Origin: Acidobacteriota bacterium
Lineage (GTDB): Bacteria > Acidobacteriota > Terriglobia > Terriglobales > Acidobacteriaceae
Direction of reading: 5' to 3'
DNA: 33,244 bases
Assembly: GCA_019244045.1 (NCBI GenBank)
Contig: JAFATF010000584.1
Location: forward strand, 1 to 33,244
This document shows positions 16,157 through 26,385 of this stretch, piece by piece. Both the position numbers and the translations under genes were made by a program. A model generated the notes under the pieces. That model was not told where the DNA came from. It ran no database searches and saw only the letters and a program-made list of their open reading frames with translations. Position 1 is the stretch's first letter, and each line of letters opens with the position of its first letter.

Positions 16157-18751
16157 CTAGTGCGTTGGGCCGTCAGTCTGGCTGCTCGGCTGGTTGGACG
16201 ACTTAGGAGACTTGTCCTCTTTAAAGATACCCGCAATCTTGCCGAATATTCCTTTTTTCTTTTCCCGGGGATTGTTGGCCTCTGCCCCCGCAGCACCCGC
16301 CTGAAACGGGGCCGGCGGCATGGGTTTGTCGCCGCCAAAGCCGAAGATTCGAGAGAAGAATCCTTTTACGCCATTCGCCTGGTCACAGGTATCATGCGGT
16401 TCGGTGCCAGCCACGAACGCCGCAGTATAAGTCTCCGGGCAGGCGGGAGTGGCCAGCCGGTTGGTCGATTTATCGAGCTGCACGTCAACCACTCCTGTTG
16501 GTTGCGAAAAAGCTTTCATGTCGGAATACTGCGGCAGTTTGATCGCTTTCTTCATAAACTCGGTCCAGATGGGGGCTGCCGTTTGCGCGCCGCTCAATCG
16601 CAAGTCGCTGTAATCGTCAAATCCCACCCACACGATGGCCAGCAGGTTGCTGCTGTAGCCGGCGAACCAGCCGTCATGCGAGGTGCCGGTCTTGCCGGCC
16701 GCTGGCGCCACGAATCCGCGGCCCCGAACCGCGGAAACGGCGAGGCCATTGTTCATCACCCCTTCCATCATGTCGGTCATAACGTAGGCAACTCGGGGAT
16801 CGAGAACCTGTTTCTGATCGGTCGTAAAATTCTCGACGACATCCCCGTTGGCATTGCGAAGCGAGTTCACCAGAAGGGGCGAAAGGCGCAGGCCATTATT
16901 AGCAAAAACCGTGTAGGCGGCCGCCATATCGAGCGGCGTGGCCTCGTAGGCACCCAGGGCCATTGCCGGTGTCGGCCTGACTGAGGTTATTCCCGCAGCC
17001 TTTGCCAACTCAGCAACCTTGTCGTATCCCACTTCTTCCGCCAGCTTGACAGTGGCGTTGTTGAGCGACATGGCCAGCGCATAGCGCGCGGTCACTTCGC
17101 CGTGGTACTCCTCTTTGTAATTGCGAGGCTCATAAATCTGATCGCCATAGGCGAAGGTTGTGGGCTGATCCTCCACCGTCGAGGCGGGAGTGAACACCGC
17201 GGCCTGCCCGTCGGCAGTGGTTACTGGATTAAGCGCCGTGTTCATGGCCGCCGCATACACGAATGGCTTAAAGATCGAGCCCGTAGGTCTTTTGGCGATC
17301 GCATGGTTCAGCTGGCTCCACCCGTAGTTGCGTCCTCCCACGAGCGCCAACACTCGTCCGCTGTGGGGGTCGATGGCCACCAAGGCGACCTGCGCATCCG
17401 GCCCAGGTCGGATTTCAGTCTCGTATTTCGCCTTTTTACCGGTACCGATCTTATGGCGACGCGTTCTTAGCTTCTTGACCTCCTCATCCACCAGCTTGAT
17501 CCCGCTCTCGACCGACTGCGCCGCCGCCTGTTGTAGATCGGGATCGAGCGTGGTGTAAATGCGGTACGACTGCTCGTTCAACTCACGCTCGCTGAATTTG
17601 CTGGCCAGAGTGTCGCGCAACAGATCCACAAAGTAGGGAGCGTCGCTCGCTTCTACATTGGGAGCTGCCAGCTTCAAGGCAGTCGCCTTAGCCTTTGTTG
17701 CCTGCTCTCCCGTGATGGCATGCGTTTCCACCATGCTGTCGAGCACGATGTTGCGGCGGTCTAGGGACCTTTCCGGATGACGGTAGGGCGACAGATAGCT
17801 CGGAGCCTGGATCAATCCTGCCAGCAATGCCGCTTCCGGCAGAGTAACGTCTTTGAGATCCTTGTTGAAGTAGGCGCGAGCCGCTTCGCCAAGTCCGCTG
17901 ATAGTAAACGAGCCCCGCTGGCCCAAATCGACGCGGTTGGCGTAAAACTCGAAAATCTGTTCCTTAGTGAACTTGCGCTCCAACTCGATCGCGATCAGCA
18001 TCTCGATCAGCTTGCGCTTTACCGTCTTCTGGGGAGTCAGAAAAAAGGCACGCGACAGCTGCATGGTGATCGTCGATCCGCCCTGCTCATGTTTCTGGTG
18101 GGTCAGATCCACCCAGGTGGCTTCGGCCAGCCTAACGAAATTCACTCCCCTGTGCTGAAAAAAACGGCGGTCCTCAATCGAGATAACCGCGTCCACCATG
18201 ACTTTGGGAATGTCTTTATATTTGACTAGTTGCCGTTTCGATCTCTGTTCGGCGTCAAACAAGGAAGTCACCAGCTCCGGCTCGAGTTCATAGGCCCCGA
18301 GCTCGCCGGATTTCCCCGTAATGCTGTCAACTGTGCCCTTGCTGAACTGAATAGTTGCCGAATCCGGGCTGTGATACGACTCGGGCCCAGGTGTAATCTC
18401 GATTTCGTCCTTTTCGAGACGATAGCTGCCCAAAGCAGATTCCGATCTCTCGCTCGAGTATCCGGCCTGGCGCAGCCAGGCGGCGATCTGTTTGGCGGTG
18501 AATTTCTCGCCAAGCTTTACTGTCTTCGGCTCGGCATAGATAAGCGCCGAGGTGCTGAAAACCGGACCTCGGAACCGCTTCTCGATGATACGGTCGTACT
18601 TGACGTAAAAGTAGGAGAAGAACCCAAACACCAAGAGGGACAGCGTAATGAAGGCCAATAATGCGGCGCGCACGATGGGATCCGGTGGCTCGAACCCGCC
18701 GCCGCGGCTCGGAGCATTCTGCCCTCTCGGAATCCTGAGTCGAATGGCCAC
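16157..18751 (-). CDS. Class A penicillin-binding protein (PBP1A type)
   Basis: Bifunctional peptidoglycan synthase of 864 residues. A short cytoplasmic start is followed by a membrane helix (about 28-50). The glycosyltransferase (GT51) domain has catalytic E193 in EDRRFFQHRG, GGSTITMQL (224-232) and RKLIEMLIAIELERKFTKEQI. The transpeptidase domain has the SxxK nucleophile S492-IFK, SLN (562-564) and KTGT (687-690). Together these polymerise and cross-link glycan strands in the periplasm. The last 60 residues are low-complexity, rich in K, P, S and Q, and probably disordered. It lies in the long minus-strand run, after the DUF4845-like gene by 149 bases, and before a secreted TPR protein. Confidence 0.95.
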   Translation of the reverse strand: MAIRLRIPRGQNAPSRGGGFEPPDPIVRAALLAFITLSLLVFGFFSYFYVKYDRIIEKRFRGPVFSTSALIYAEPKTVKLGEKFTAKQIAAWLRQAGYSSERSESALGSYRLEKDEIEITPGPESYHSPDSATIQFSKGTVDSITGKSGELGAYELEPELVTSLFDAEQRSKRQLVKYKDIPKVMVDAVISIEDRRFFQHRGVNFVRLAEATWVDLTHQKHEQGGSTITMQLSRAFFLTPQKTVKRKLIEMLIAIELERKFTKEQIFEFYANRVDLGQRGSFTISGLGEAARAYFNKDLKDVTLPEAALLAGLIQAPSYLSPYRHPERSLDRRNIVLDSMVETHAITGEQATKAKATALKLAAPNVEASDAPYFVDLLRDTLASKFSERELNEQSYRIYTTLDPDLQQAAAQSVESGIKLVDEEVKKLRTRRHKIGTGKKAKYETEIRPGPDAQVALVAIDPHSGRVLALVGGRNYGWSQLNHAIAKRPTGSIFKPFVYAAAMNTALNPVTTADGQAAVFTPASTVEDQPTTFAYGDQIYEPRNYKEEYHGEVTARYALAMSLNNATVKLAEEVGYDKVAELAKAAGITSVRPTPAMALGAYEATPLDMAAAYTVFANNGLRLSPLLVNSLRNANGDVVENFTTDQKQVLDPRVAYVMTDMMEGVMNNGLAVSAVRGRGFVAPAAGKTGTSHDGWFAGYSSNLLAIVWVGFDDYSDLRLSGAQTAAPIWTEFMKKAIKLPQYSDMKAFSQPTGVVDVQLDKSTNRLATPACPETYTAAFVAGTEPHDTCDQANGVKGFFSRIFGFGGDKPMPPAPFQAGAAGAEANNPREKKKGIFGKIAGIFKEDKSPKSSNQPSSQTDGPTH

Positions 18752-18900
18752 AGGTTTGAACGGAGTCTCTATCGTTCAGACGAAGGGATACACCTAAGGG
18801 TTTTCTCAGATGAGCATGCCAACTCTCACCTGTTTTGTAACTGCGCGAGCGCCCATTCGGCCGCCTGGCTCCAAACTCATTCTAAATCACTCGTCGGCGC

Positions 18901-19257
18901 TCAGTAGATACCTTTGTTCTTGCTGGCTGCATGAAAGTTAAGGTCCAGAGGGTAACCAGGCAAGTCAACATGGACAGTGTAGTTTGCCTCGATAGCTAAA
19001 GTTCCAGTACCCATGCCGCCCGCGCGAGTGACCTTGATCTGCTCGGGTTTGACGGGAATATCCATTTCCTTAGCTGCCTTGTAGGCCATATCGCGGATTT
19101 CGTCTTCGGACTTATTACTGTAGGTGGCTGCGAGCGCCTGATTGTTGAGGGCGTCCTGAAACTGATAGTTGTTCATGTATGGCGGGAGTACCTGGACGCC
19201 GACGATGATCATCGCGACAATCACCCCGATTCCCAGCAGCAGCTTAACAATGGCCAT
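18901..19257 (-). CDS. DUF4845-like single-pass membrane protein
   Basis: A 118-residue protein with one N-terminal membrane helix (about 4-24, VKLLLGIGVIVAMIIVGVQVL) and a small soluble domain beyond it. The domain has YSNKSEDEIRDMAYKAAKEM, PVKPEQIKVTR, and a beta-rich end with ANYTVHVDLPGYPLDLNF. This resembles the DUF4845 family (pilin-like small membrane proteins); function is unknown. It starts 27 bases after the proS relic on the same strand, with AAGGT close before the ATG, so it is probably co-transcribed from further upstream. Confidence 0.7.
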   Translation of the reverse strand: MAIVKLLLGIGVIVAMIIVGVQVLPPYMNNYQFQDALNNQALAATYSNKSEDEIRDMAYKAAKEMDIPVKPEQIKVTRAGGMGTGTLAIEANYTVHVDLPGYPLDLNFHAASKNKGIY

Positions 19258-19284
19258 GGTACCTTCACCGCTCCGGCGCGCAAC

Positions 19285-21056
19285 TCAACCTGATCGCCCG
19301 GGCCGCAGCAGTTCTCGCATGTACTCTCCGATTGCGGTGATCCTAGCATCGCGAGTTTCCCGTGTCGAGCGATCCACGACTTCAATAGTGCCTTCAGTAA
19401 CCTTCTTTCCCACGGTGACACGATAGGGTATACCCACCAGGTCGGCATCTTTAAATTTCACACCCGGACGCTCATCTCTGTCGTCCAAAATGACGTCGAG
19501 TCCCGCGGCCTCGAGTTCGTCACCCAAACGAATGGCGGTGGCCATGGCCACCTCGTCACGCACACTGATCGGGGTGACGATTACCCCGAAGGGAGCTATT
19601 TCGGAACAAAGCCAGAAGCCGTCCTCGTCGTGATTTTGCTCGACAGCAGCAGCCAAGAGGCGCTCCATGCGCAGGGTATAGGTACCCATGCGGGGGACAA
19701 GCTCTTTGCCCTCTCGACCTAAAACTTGAACCCCCGTCGCCTCCGAGCACCGCGTGCCGTGCTTCAAGATCTTTCCGATCGGAAACGCATTCTCTAGCTG
19801 TAGCCTGTGGCCGCACCTTTGACATTCCTCACCCGCACCAACCGCACGGAGATCGGCATATGTGGTCGGCTGGAAGCTTTTTCCCGGCGTGATGTTCCTC
19901 ACATGGTAATCTTCTCGGTTTGCGCCGCAGATCAGATTCGTTCTTCCTTCGAGCGCCCGATCCACCAGAACGATCACGCCCGAACCGAACGCGCCGGCGT
20001 CAGTTGCGGCGATGTTTAAGCCCATCGGCCCCAGAAATCCAGCCGGCGCGCCGAATACCTCTAAGATCTCTTCCGGCTCCATAGGACGTAGCGGCCTGCC
20101 ACCAATCGCTGCCGATAGCTTGGCCTCATTCAGTTGTTGGTCCCCGCGGATAAAAGCAATCACCGGCGTCTGGCCCGATGCAGTTGATTGTGAAGCTTTT
20201 TCCTGCGCGACGTAGGCAACTGTCTTCATCAGGTTCTTGGGCGAGACATTCAGGAATGTCGCCAAGTCCATAATTGTCTTTACACCTGGCGTGTGGACGA
20301 GGAGTGGCTCCCCGTCCTCCTCGGGGGAAAGGTCCTCGGTCGGACCGATATTGGATCTGGCTGTTTCGAGGTTGGCAGCATAGCCGCATGCTTGGCACCT
20401 GGCGATCAAATCTTCCGCTGCGCTGGTTAACACCACGAACTGATGTGCTGCTGAGCCGCCGCGCTCGCCAGGGTGCGCTTCCACCACCCCGTATCTCAAC
20501 CCACAGCGATTAAAGATTCGGCAGTATGCGTCATGGTGTCTTCGGTAGGAACGATCCAGCCCGGCCGTATCCACGTCGAAAGAGTGGGAGTCCATCATCA
20601 TGAACTCGCGGAGGCGCAGCAGCCCGGCACCGGAGCGTTGCTCGTCCCGGAACTTGGTTTGAATCTCAAACCAGACTTGCGGCAGCTGCTTGTAGCTCCG
20701 CAACTCCTTGCGCGCAATTTCGGTGGCCACTTCTTCGGCGGTCATGGCGAGACACAGACGCGCGCCACTACGATCCGCCAGCTGGAAAAGATCGTCGAGG
20801 GCCGACCAGCACGCCGTCTTCGGCCAAAGTTCGCGCCGATTGAGAGCAGGCAGGTACAATTCCTGTTGTCCATTTCTTCACGCACGATTTGGCTAATCTT
20901 GTTCATCGAGCGCTGTCCCAGAAACAGATAGGAGTAAATTCCTGCGGCTAGAGGGCGGACATAGCCGGCTCGCCCCAGAAGCCTGTGGCTAGGTCTGTCG
21001 GCGTCAGCCGGCGCCTGACGCAGAGTAGGAATGAACAGATCGGTCCAGCGATGCAT
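19285..21056 (-). pseudogene. proS: Prolyl-tRNA synthetase gene interrupted by a frameshift
   Basis: The product would charge tRNA-Pro (class II synthetase). The N-terminus (from ATG 21056: [20 protein letters not shown] ... IVREEMD) and the remainder ([11 protein letters not shown] ... anticodon domain ILDDRDERPGVKFKDADL) lie in different frames; the change is near 20860-20870. Compared with family spacing between REEMD and QELYLPAL, about 7-10 bases are missing. The first frame stops at about 20742, giving a 104-residue peptide. Conserved positions also differ: THEE reads TAEE (normally His), MKDSYSFD reads MMDSHSFD. The insertion domain and C-terminus are otherwise recognisable, with full overall length. 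Either the gene is decaying and another ProRS exists, or the assembly is wrong here; the substitutions favour decay. Confidence 0.85.
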
Positions 21057-21088
21057 GGGTCAGAGTGGTCAGGGTCAGTCTACTGGAC

Positions 21089-21104
21089 GTGCTGATATCA
21101 GCAC
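21089..21104. promoter_or_regulatory. Perfect 16-bp palindrome upstream of proS
   Basis: GTGCTGATATCAGCAC is fully self-complementary and ends 33 bases upstream of the proS start codon, within the 190-base gap after kdsD. Position and symmetry suit a dimeric repressor site or a short hairpin in the mRNA leader. The regulator is unknown. Confidence 0.35.
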
Positions 21105-21246
21105 CCCCCTGCAGGTAAAAGCACGCGATATGCGCAGCTGGTCTTGCCTAGCAGCGGCGGCACCCGCCTAGTGGGGACGCCGGCAGAGCCGTTCCCGCGA
21201 TGCTGCGCCATTGCTATGACGCCAGGCGCTGAATGGGAACACTCGT

Positions 21247-22236
21247 TCAGACCATTTCCGTTCCCCACAAATCGTGCAGGTGAACAATCCCTTCTACTTC
21301 CAGCTGCCGGTTGACCACAATCAAAGACGTAATCTTCTTTTCTTCCAGCATGGCCAGGGCGGAGGTTGCGAATTCTTGTCGGCCGATCGTCTTGGGGTTC
21401 CGCGTCATGCATTCGGCCGCGGTAAGGTCGAGAACGTCTTTGCCTCGCGATTCGAGCAGACGCCGCAGATCGCCGTCGCTGATTACTCCCACCAGCTTGT
21501 GGCCATCGGTGACGGTTGTCACACCCAGCTTCTTGCGCGACATCTCGTAAATAACATCGGGCATGCGGGTTTCAGGCGCGACTCGCGGCACGGCAGCGCC
21601 TGAATGCATGAGGTTTTCGACCCGCGCCAGACGTTTGCCCAATTTGCCGCCAGGATGCAGATTTGCGAAGTCTTCTTCTTTGAAGCCGCGCTTCTCGGAA
21701 AGCGCTACGGCCAAGGCGTCCCCCAAGGCCAGCATGGTCGTGGTCGAAGCCGTCGGCGCCAGTCCCAGATTGCATGCTTCTTTATCGACCGAGCAGTCGA
21801 GCGCCACATCGGCTGCGGTGGCCAGGGTGGAAACTTGGTAGTTTGCCTTCGCATAAAGCCGATCGCAGGTCATGCTGATCAGCATTATCTGTAGGCGCTT
21901 GAGAGTTACGAGCAGGCTCAGAATTTCTTCTGTCTCACCGCTCGATGACAGCGCGATCACAACGTCTCCCGCTACCACCATCCCTAAATCGCCATGTACG
22001 GCTTCGGCGGGGTGCAGGAATATGGCCGGCGTTCCGGTGGAACTCAGGGTGGCTGCGATCTTGCGCGCAATAATGCCACTCTTACCCATTCCGCTGACCA
22101 CCACCCGCCCCCGGCAGGCAAACAGCAGATTTACCGCGCGGTCGAAGGCCTGCGACATCGGTCCGGCGATGCGATCGGCTAGCGCTCGTAGCGCTCCGGC
22201 CTCAATGCGCACGACGTTTTCTCCTACCCGGTTCAT
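21247..22236 (-). CDS. kdsD: Arabinose-5-phosphate isomerase (KdsD/KpsF/GutQ family)
   Basis: Converts ribulose-5-phosphate to arabinose-5-phosphate, the first step to KDO. The 329-residue protein has a SIS domain with GMGKSG (49-54), HPAEAVHGDLG (75-85) and SSSGET (97-102), then a linker with NLHPGGKLGKRL, and two CBS domains (about 205-329). Length and order match E. coli KdsD (328). The frame continues to a TTG at 22302, but ATG 22236 starts where the family does; neither has a good ribosome binding site. It lies after kdsA and a potassium channel on the same strand, in keeping with a shared KDO/CTP transcription unit. Confidence 0.93.
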   Translation of the reverse strand: MNRVGENVVRIEAGALRALADRIAGPMSQAFDRAVNLLFACRGRVVVSGMGKSGIIARKIAATLSSTGTPAIFLHPAEAVHGDLGMVVAGDVVIALSSSGETEEILSLLVTLKRLQIMLISMTCDRLYAKANYQVSTLATAADVALDCSVDKEACNLGLAPTASTTTMLALGDALAVALSEKRGFKEEDFANLHPGGKLGKRLARVENLMHSGAAVPRVAPETRMPDVIYEMSRKKLGVTTVTDGHKLVGVISDGDLRRLLESRGKDVLDLTAAECMTRNPKTIGRQEFATSALAMLEEKKITSLIVVNRQLEVEGIVHLHDLWGTEMV

Positions 22237-22313
22237 GGAAAAAGGATGGTAACAAATCGGAGGGCAACAAATGAATGGAAGAGCCGAACCCAGGTCGGTC
22301 AACAGGTTACGGG

Positions 22314-23477
22314 TTAAAAATGATCAGGCCGGCAGCGCGTGGGCACTCGTTCCAGGCTGCGGGCCTGGATGGCTCGATCCCAAGGACCCGCTTGCCAGTT
22401 GTCTTTCTTCTCACTTTGCCGAATCCATCCGGGTAGTTCGATCAGTAAATTGCGTCCGAGGCCCTCAAGGTAAGGCTCATAGAGGGAGCGCAAATGACGA
22501 AGCTGTTCCCTTCCCTCTACGCCCTTCTGACAATGCAACCCACTAGCGTCCAGGATGCTTTGCAAATGGGCAAGGTCGGGTGGGGGAAGGCGATCGTTCG
22601 CGTGGGGGTCATAGCGGGCATTTACGACTTGCGCCAGATCAACCGCGGCATGTCGCGCCATGGCGAAGGTGAGCTGAGCCTGCTCCCGGTGGATTCCGTC
22701 AATGCCGGCCATGACCAAGGCGGTAACGTCGAGCATTAAGGTGAGCGCACCCAGCCAGGACTGATTGCTGTGCTGAGAGCGGAAAAAACTCAGCACAGGA
22801 TAGGAAAGATGGGTTTCCAGCACTTCCGCCGCCCAGCGTTCCCAGTCGCGAAATATTTGATCCAAAGTCGACTGATCGGGACAGCAACCTAGGCGCTTCA
22901 GCAGTTCGGTTGCCGTGGGGGGCGAGCCGGCGCGCGAGTCCAGCAACGAGATTTCGTGTTCCCGGGCGGAGAAGGAGGAATACACCACCGGCAAATAACC
23001 GATGACAATGGCCAGGAAGCCAAATCCCATCCCCGCTTCTATAACGGCAAGCGAGCGCGCCCAGGCAGACATGGGCAGGATGTCACCGTAGCCGAGAGTA
23101 AAAAAGGTTTCGCCGCTGTGATACAGCAAGCCGCCGAAGGTGACTGGCTGGTTATTCAGGGCAACGTGTTCCCCTCCGCCGTACTGCAGCAAGGCAAAGC
23201 CCAGGATTAAGCCCGCCGCCCAAAACATAAGCAACACGATGAGCGATAGTGGCCCAAAGTAGCTGAGGAAAGCTTCACGCCGGTGCACCGAGCCGAAATG
23301 GCGAGCCAGTCGTGCCCACGGTGTCCAGGTATTGCGATAAAACCACGAGGTCAGGCGAAAGGAGCGCTGAACGCGCCGAGGGAGCACGACGGTTTCGAAC
23401 GAGTCCAGCAACACCGTCGCGATGATCACCAGACCGAGAACGACAGCGATCACCCGCACGCTATTTTCCTGCCCCAT
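22314..23477 (-). CDS. Potassium channel family membrane protein
   Basis: A 387-residue protein with three or four hydrophobic segments near the N-terminus (about 8-26, 73-98, a pore helix near 112-126, and 143-166). The selectivity filter TLGYGD is at 127-132, as in two-TM (Ion_trans_2) K+ channels. The remaining 220 residues are cytoplasmic and mostly helical; I do not recognise a RCK/TrkA nucleotide-binding motif there. It should conduct K+ across the inner membrane, probably as a tetramer. It sits between kdsA (56 bases upstream) and kdsD (77 bases downstream), an unexpected place for a channel. Confidence 0.88.
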   Translation of the reverse strand: MGQENSVRVIAVVLGLVIIATVLLDSFETVVLPRRVQRSFRLTSWFYRNTWTPWARLARHFGSVHRREAFLSYFGPLSLIVLLMFWAAGLILGFALLQYGGGEHVALNNQPVTFGGLLYHSGETFFTLGYGDILPMSAWARSLAVIEAGMGFGFLAIVIGYLPVVYSSFSAREHEISLLDSRAGSPPTATELLKRLGCCPDQSTLDQIFRDWERWAAEVLETHLSYPVLSFFRSQHSNQSWLGALTLMLDVTALVMAGIDGIHREQAQLTFAMARHAAVDLAQVVNARYDPHANDRLPPPDLAHLQSILDASGLHCQKGVEGREQLRHLRSLYEPYLEGLGRNLLIELPGWIRQSEKKDNWQAGPWDRAIQARSLERVPTRCRPDHF

Positions 23478-23533
23478 CAGATAAGGCGGGATACTATCAG
23501 ATTCCCAGAAAGCGATGCATCATTGCGGTGCAA

Positions 23534-24382
23534 CTAAACCGCCCGGGCCGCGTCTCGGATACCTTTCTGGATAGCCAGCAGTTCCTTGAGTAGGCTGCGC
23601 AGCTTGGTGGACTCGAGAGCATTGCTGCCGTCGGACTTGGCCTGCCGGGGATTGTCATGGACCTCTACGAAGATGCCGTCGACCCCGGCGGCAACCGCGG
23701 CTCGCGCCAGCACCGGGATGAATTCCGGCTGTCCCCCGCTCCTCGCCGTGCCGTCGCGCTCCCCTCTAGAAGCTGATGGCAGCTGCACGGAATGGGTGGC
23801 GTCAAAAACCACGGGAGCAAATTCGCGCATGATGGCAAGGGAACGCATATCCACAACCAGATTGTTATAGCCGAAGCTTGCGCCACGCTCGGTGACGAAG
23901 ACCCGGCAATTTCCGCTCTCCCGGCATTTCTCGACAGCGTGGCACATGTCCCATGGCGCCAGGAATTGTCCTTTCTTAAGGTTGACCGCGCGCCCGGCTC
24001 GAGCGGCAGCCACGATCAGATCGGTCTGTCGGCAAAGGAATGCCGGAACCTGCAACACATCGGCGACTTCGGCGACGCGGGGAACGTCCGCCGTCTCGTG
24101 GACATCGGTCAGCACCGGCACGCCAACTTCTTGTTTCACCTTCTTGAGGACTCGCATACCCTCCCCCAATCCAGGGCCGCGATAGCTCTTGATCGAAGTC
24201 CGGTTGGCTTTATCGTAAGAGGCCTTGAAGATAAAGGGGAAGCCAAGGGAGCGCGTTACGCCCTTGATGATCTCTGCCATGCGAATGGCATGCGCTTCAC
24301 TCTCGATGACGCATGGGCCGGCGATAAGGAATAGGTTCCCTCCGCCAATCACCGCATTGCCGAGTTGAAAGCCTTCACCCAC
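23534..24382 (-). CDS. kdsA: KDO-8-phosphate synthase
   Basis: Condenses PEP with arabinose-5-phosphate to give KDO-8-P. The 282-residue protein has AGPCVIES (21-28), the substrate loop [11 protein letters not shown] (53-63), GLGEGMRVL, and the late [11 protein letters not shown]24 in GPC corresponds to the metal-ligand cysteine of the metal-dependent class (Cys11 in A. aeolicus; Asn26 in the metal-free E. coli enzyme), so a metal-dependent enzyme is predicted. It follows pyrG by 87 bases. Product and substrate link it directly to kdsD and kdsC in this window. Confidence 0.96.
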   Translation of the reverse strand: MGEGFQLGNAVIGGGNLFLIAGPCVIESEAHAIRMAEIIKGVTRSLGFPFIFKASYDKANRTSIKSYRGPGLGEGMRVLKKVKQEVGVPVLTDVHETADVPRVAEVADVLQVPAFLCRQTDLIVAAARAGRAVNLKKGQFLAPWDMCHAVEKCRESGNCRVFVTERGASFGYNNLVVDMRSLAIMREFAPVVFDATHSVQLPSASRGERDGTARSGGQPEFIPVLARAAVAAGVDGIFVEVHDNPRQAKSDGSNALESTKLRSLLKELLAIQKGIRDAARAV

Positions 24383-24469
24383 GACAACAATTCTTACTGC
24401 CCAGGTCGCCAGCTAACGACAGGAAAACGCCCTGCCTCATGGGGTTTGCTTCCGGTACTGCTTCGACTC

Positions 24470-26155
<1,686 letters not shown>

Positions 26156-26385
26156 TTAAATTGTCTTCTGGAATCGTGCAGGCTGGAGTGCACAATCAAT
26201 TATACAGAACAGGGTTCTCGAAACCAACGGGCAGAAGCCAAGCCGGGCGGCTGTGGTCGAATCCGACGCTTGCTGGTGGCCAGCGGGCATGCGCTTGCCC
26301 AGCTTGCGCTCGCCCGATAGCAAACAAATTTTTTCATTGACGGCTACACCCTTCTCGCGGCGATGGGGAAGCTAGAATAACCCTC

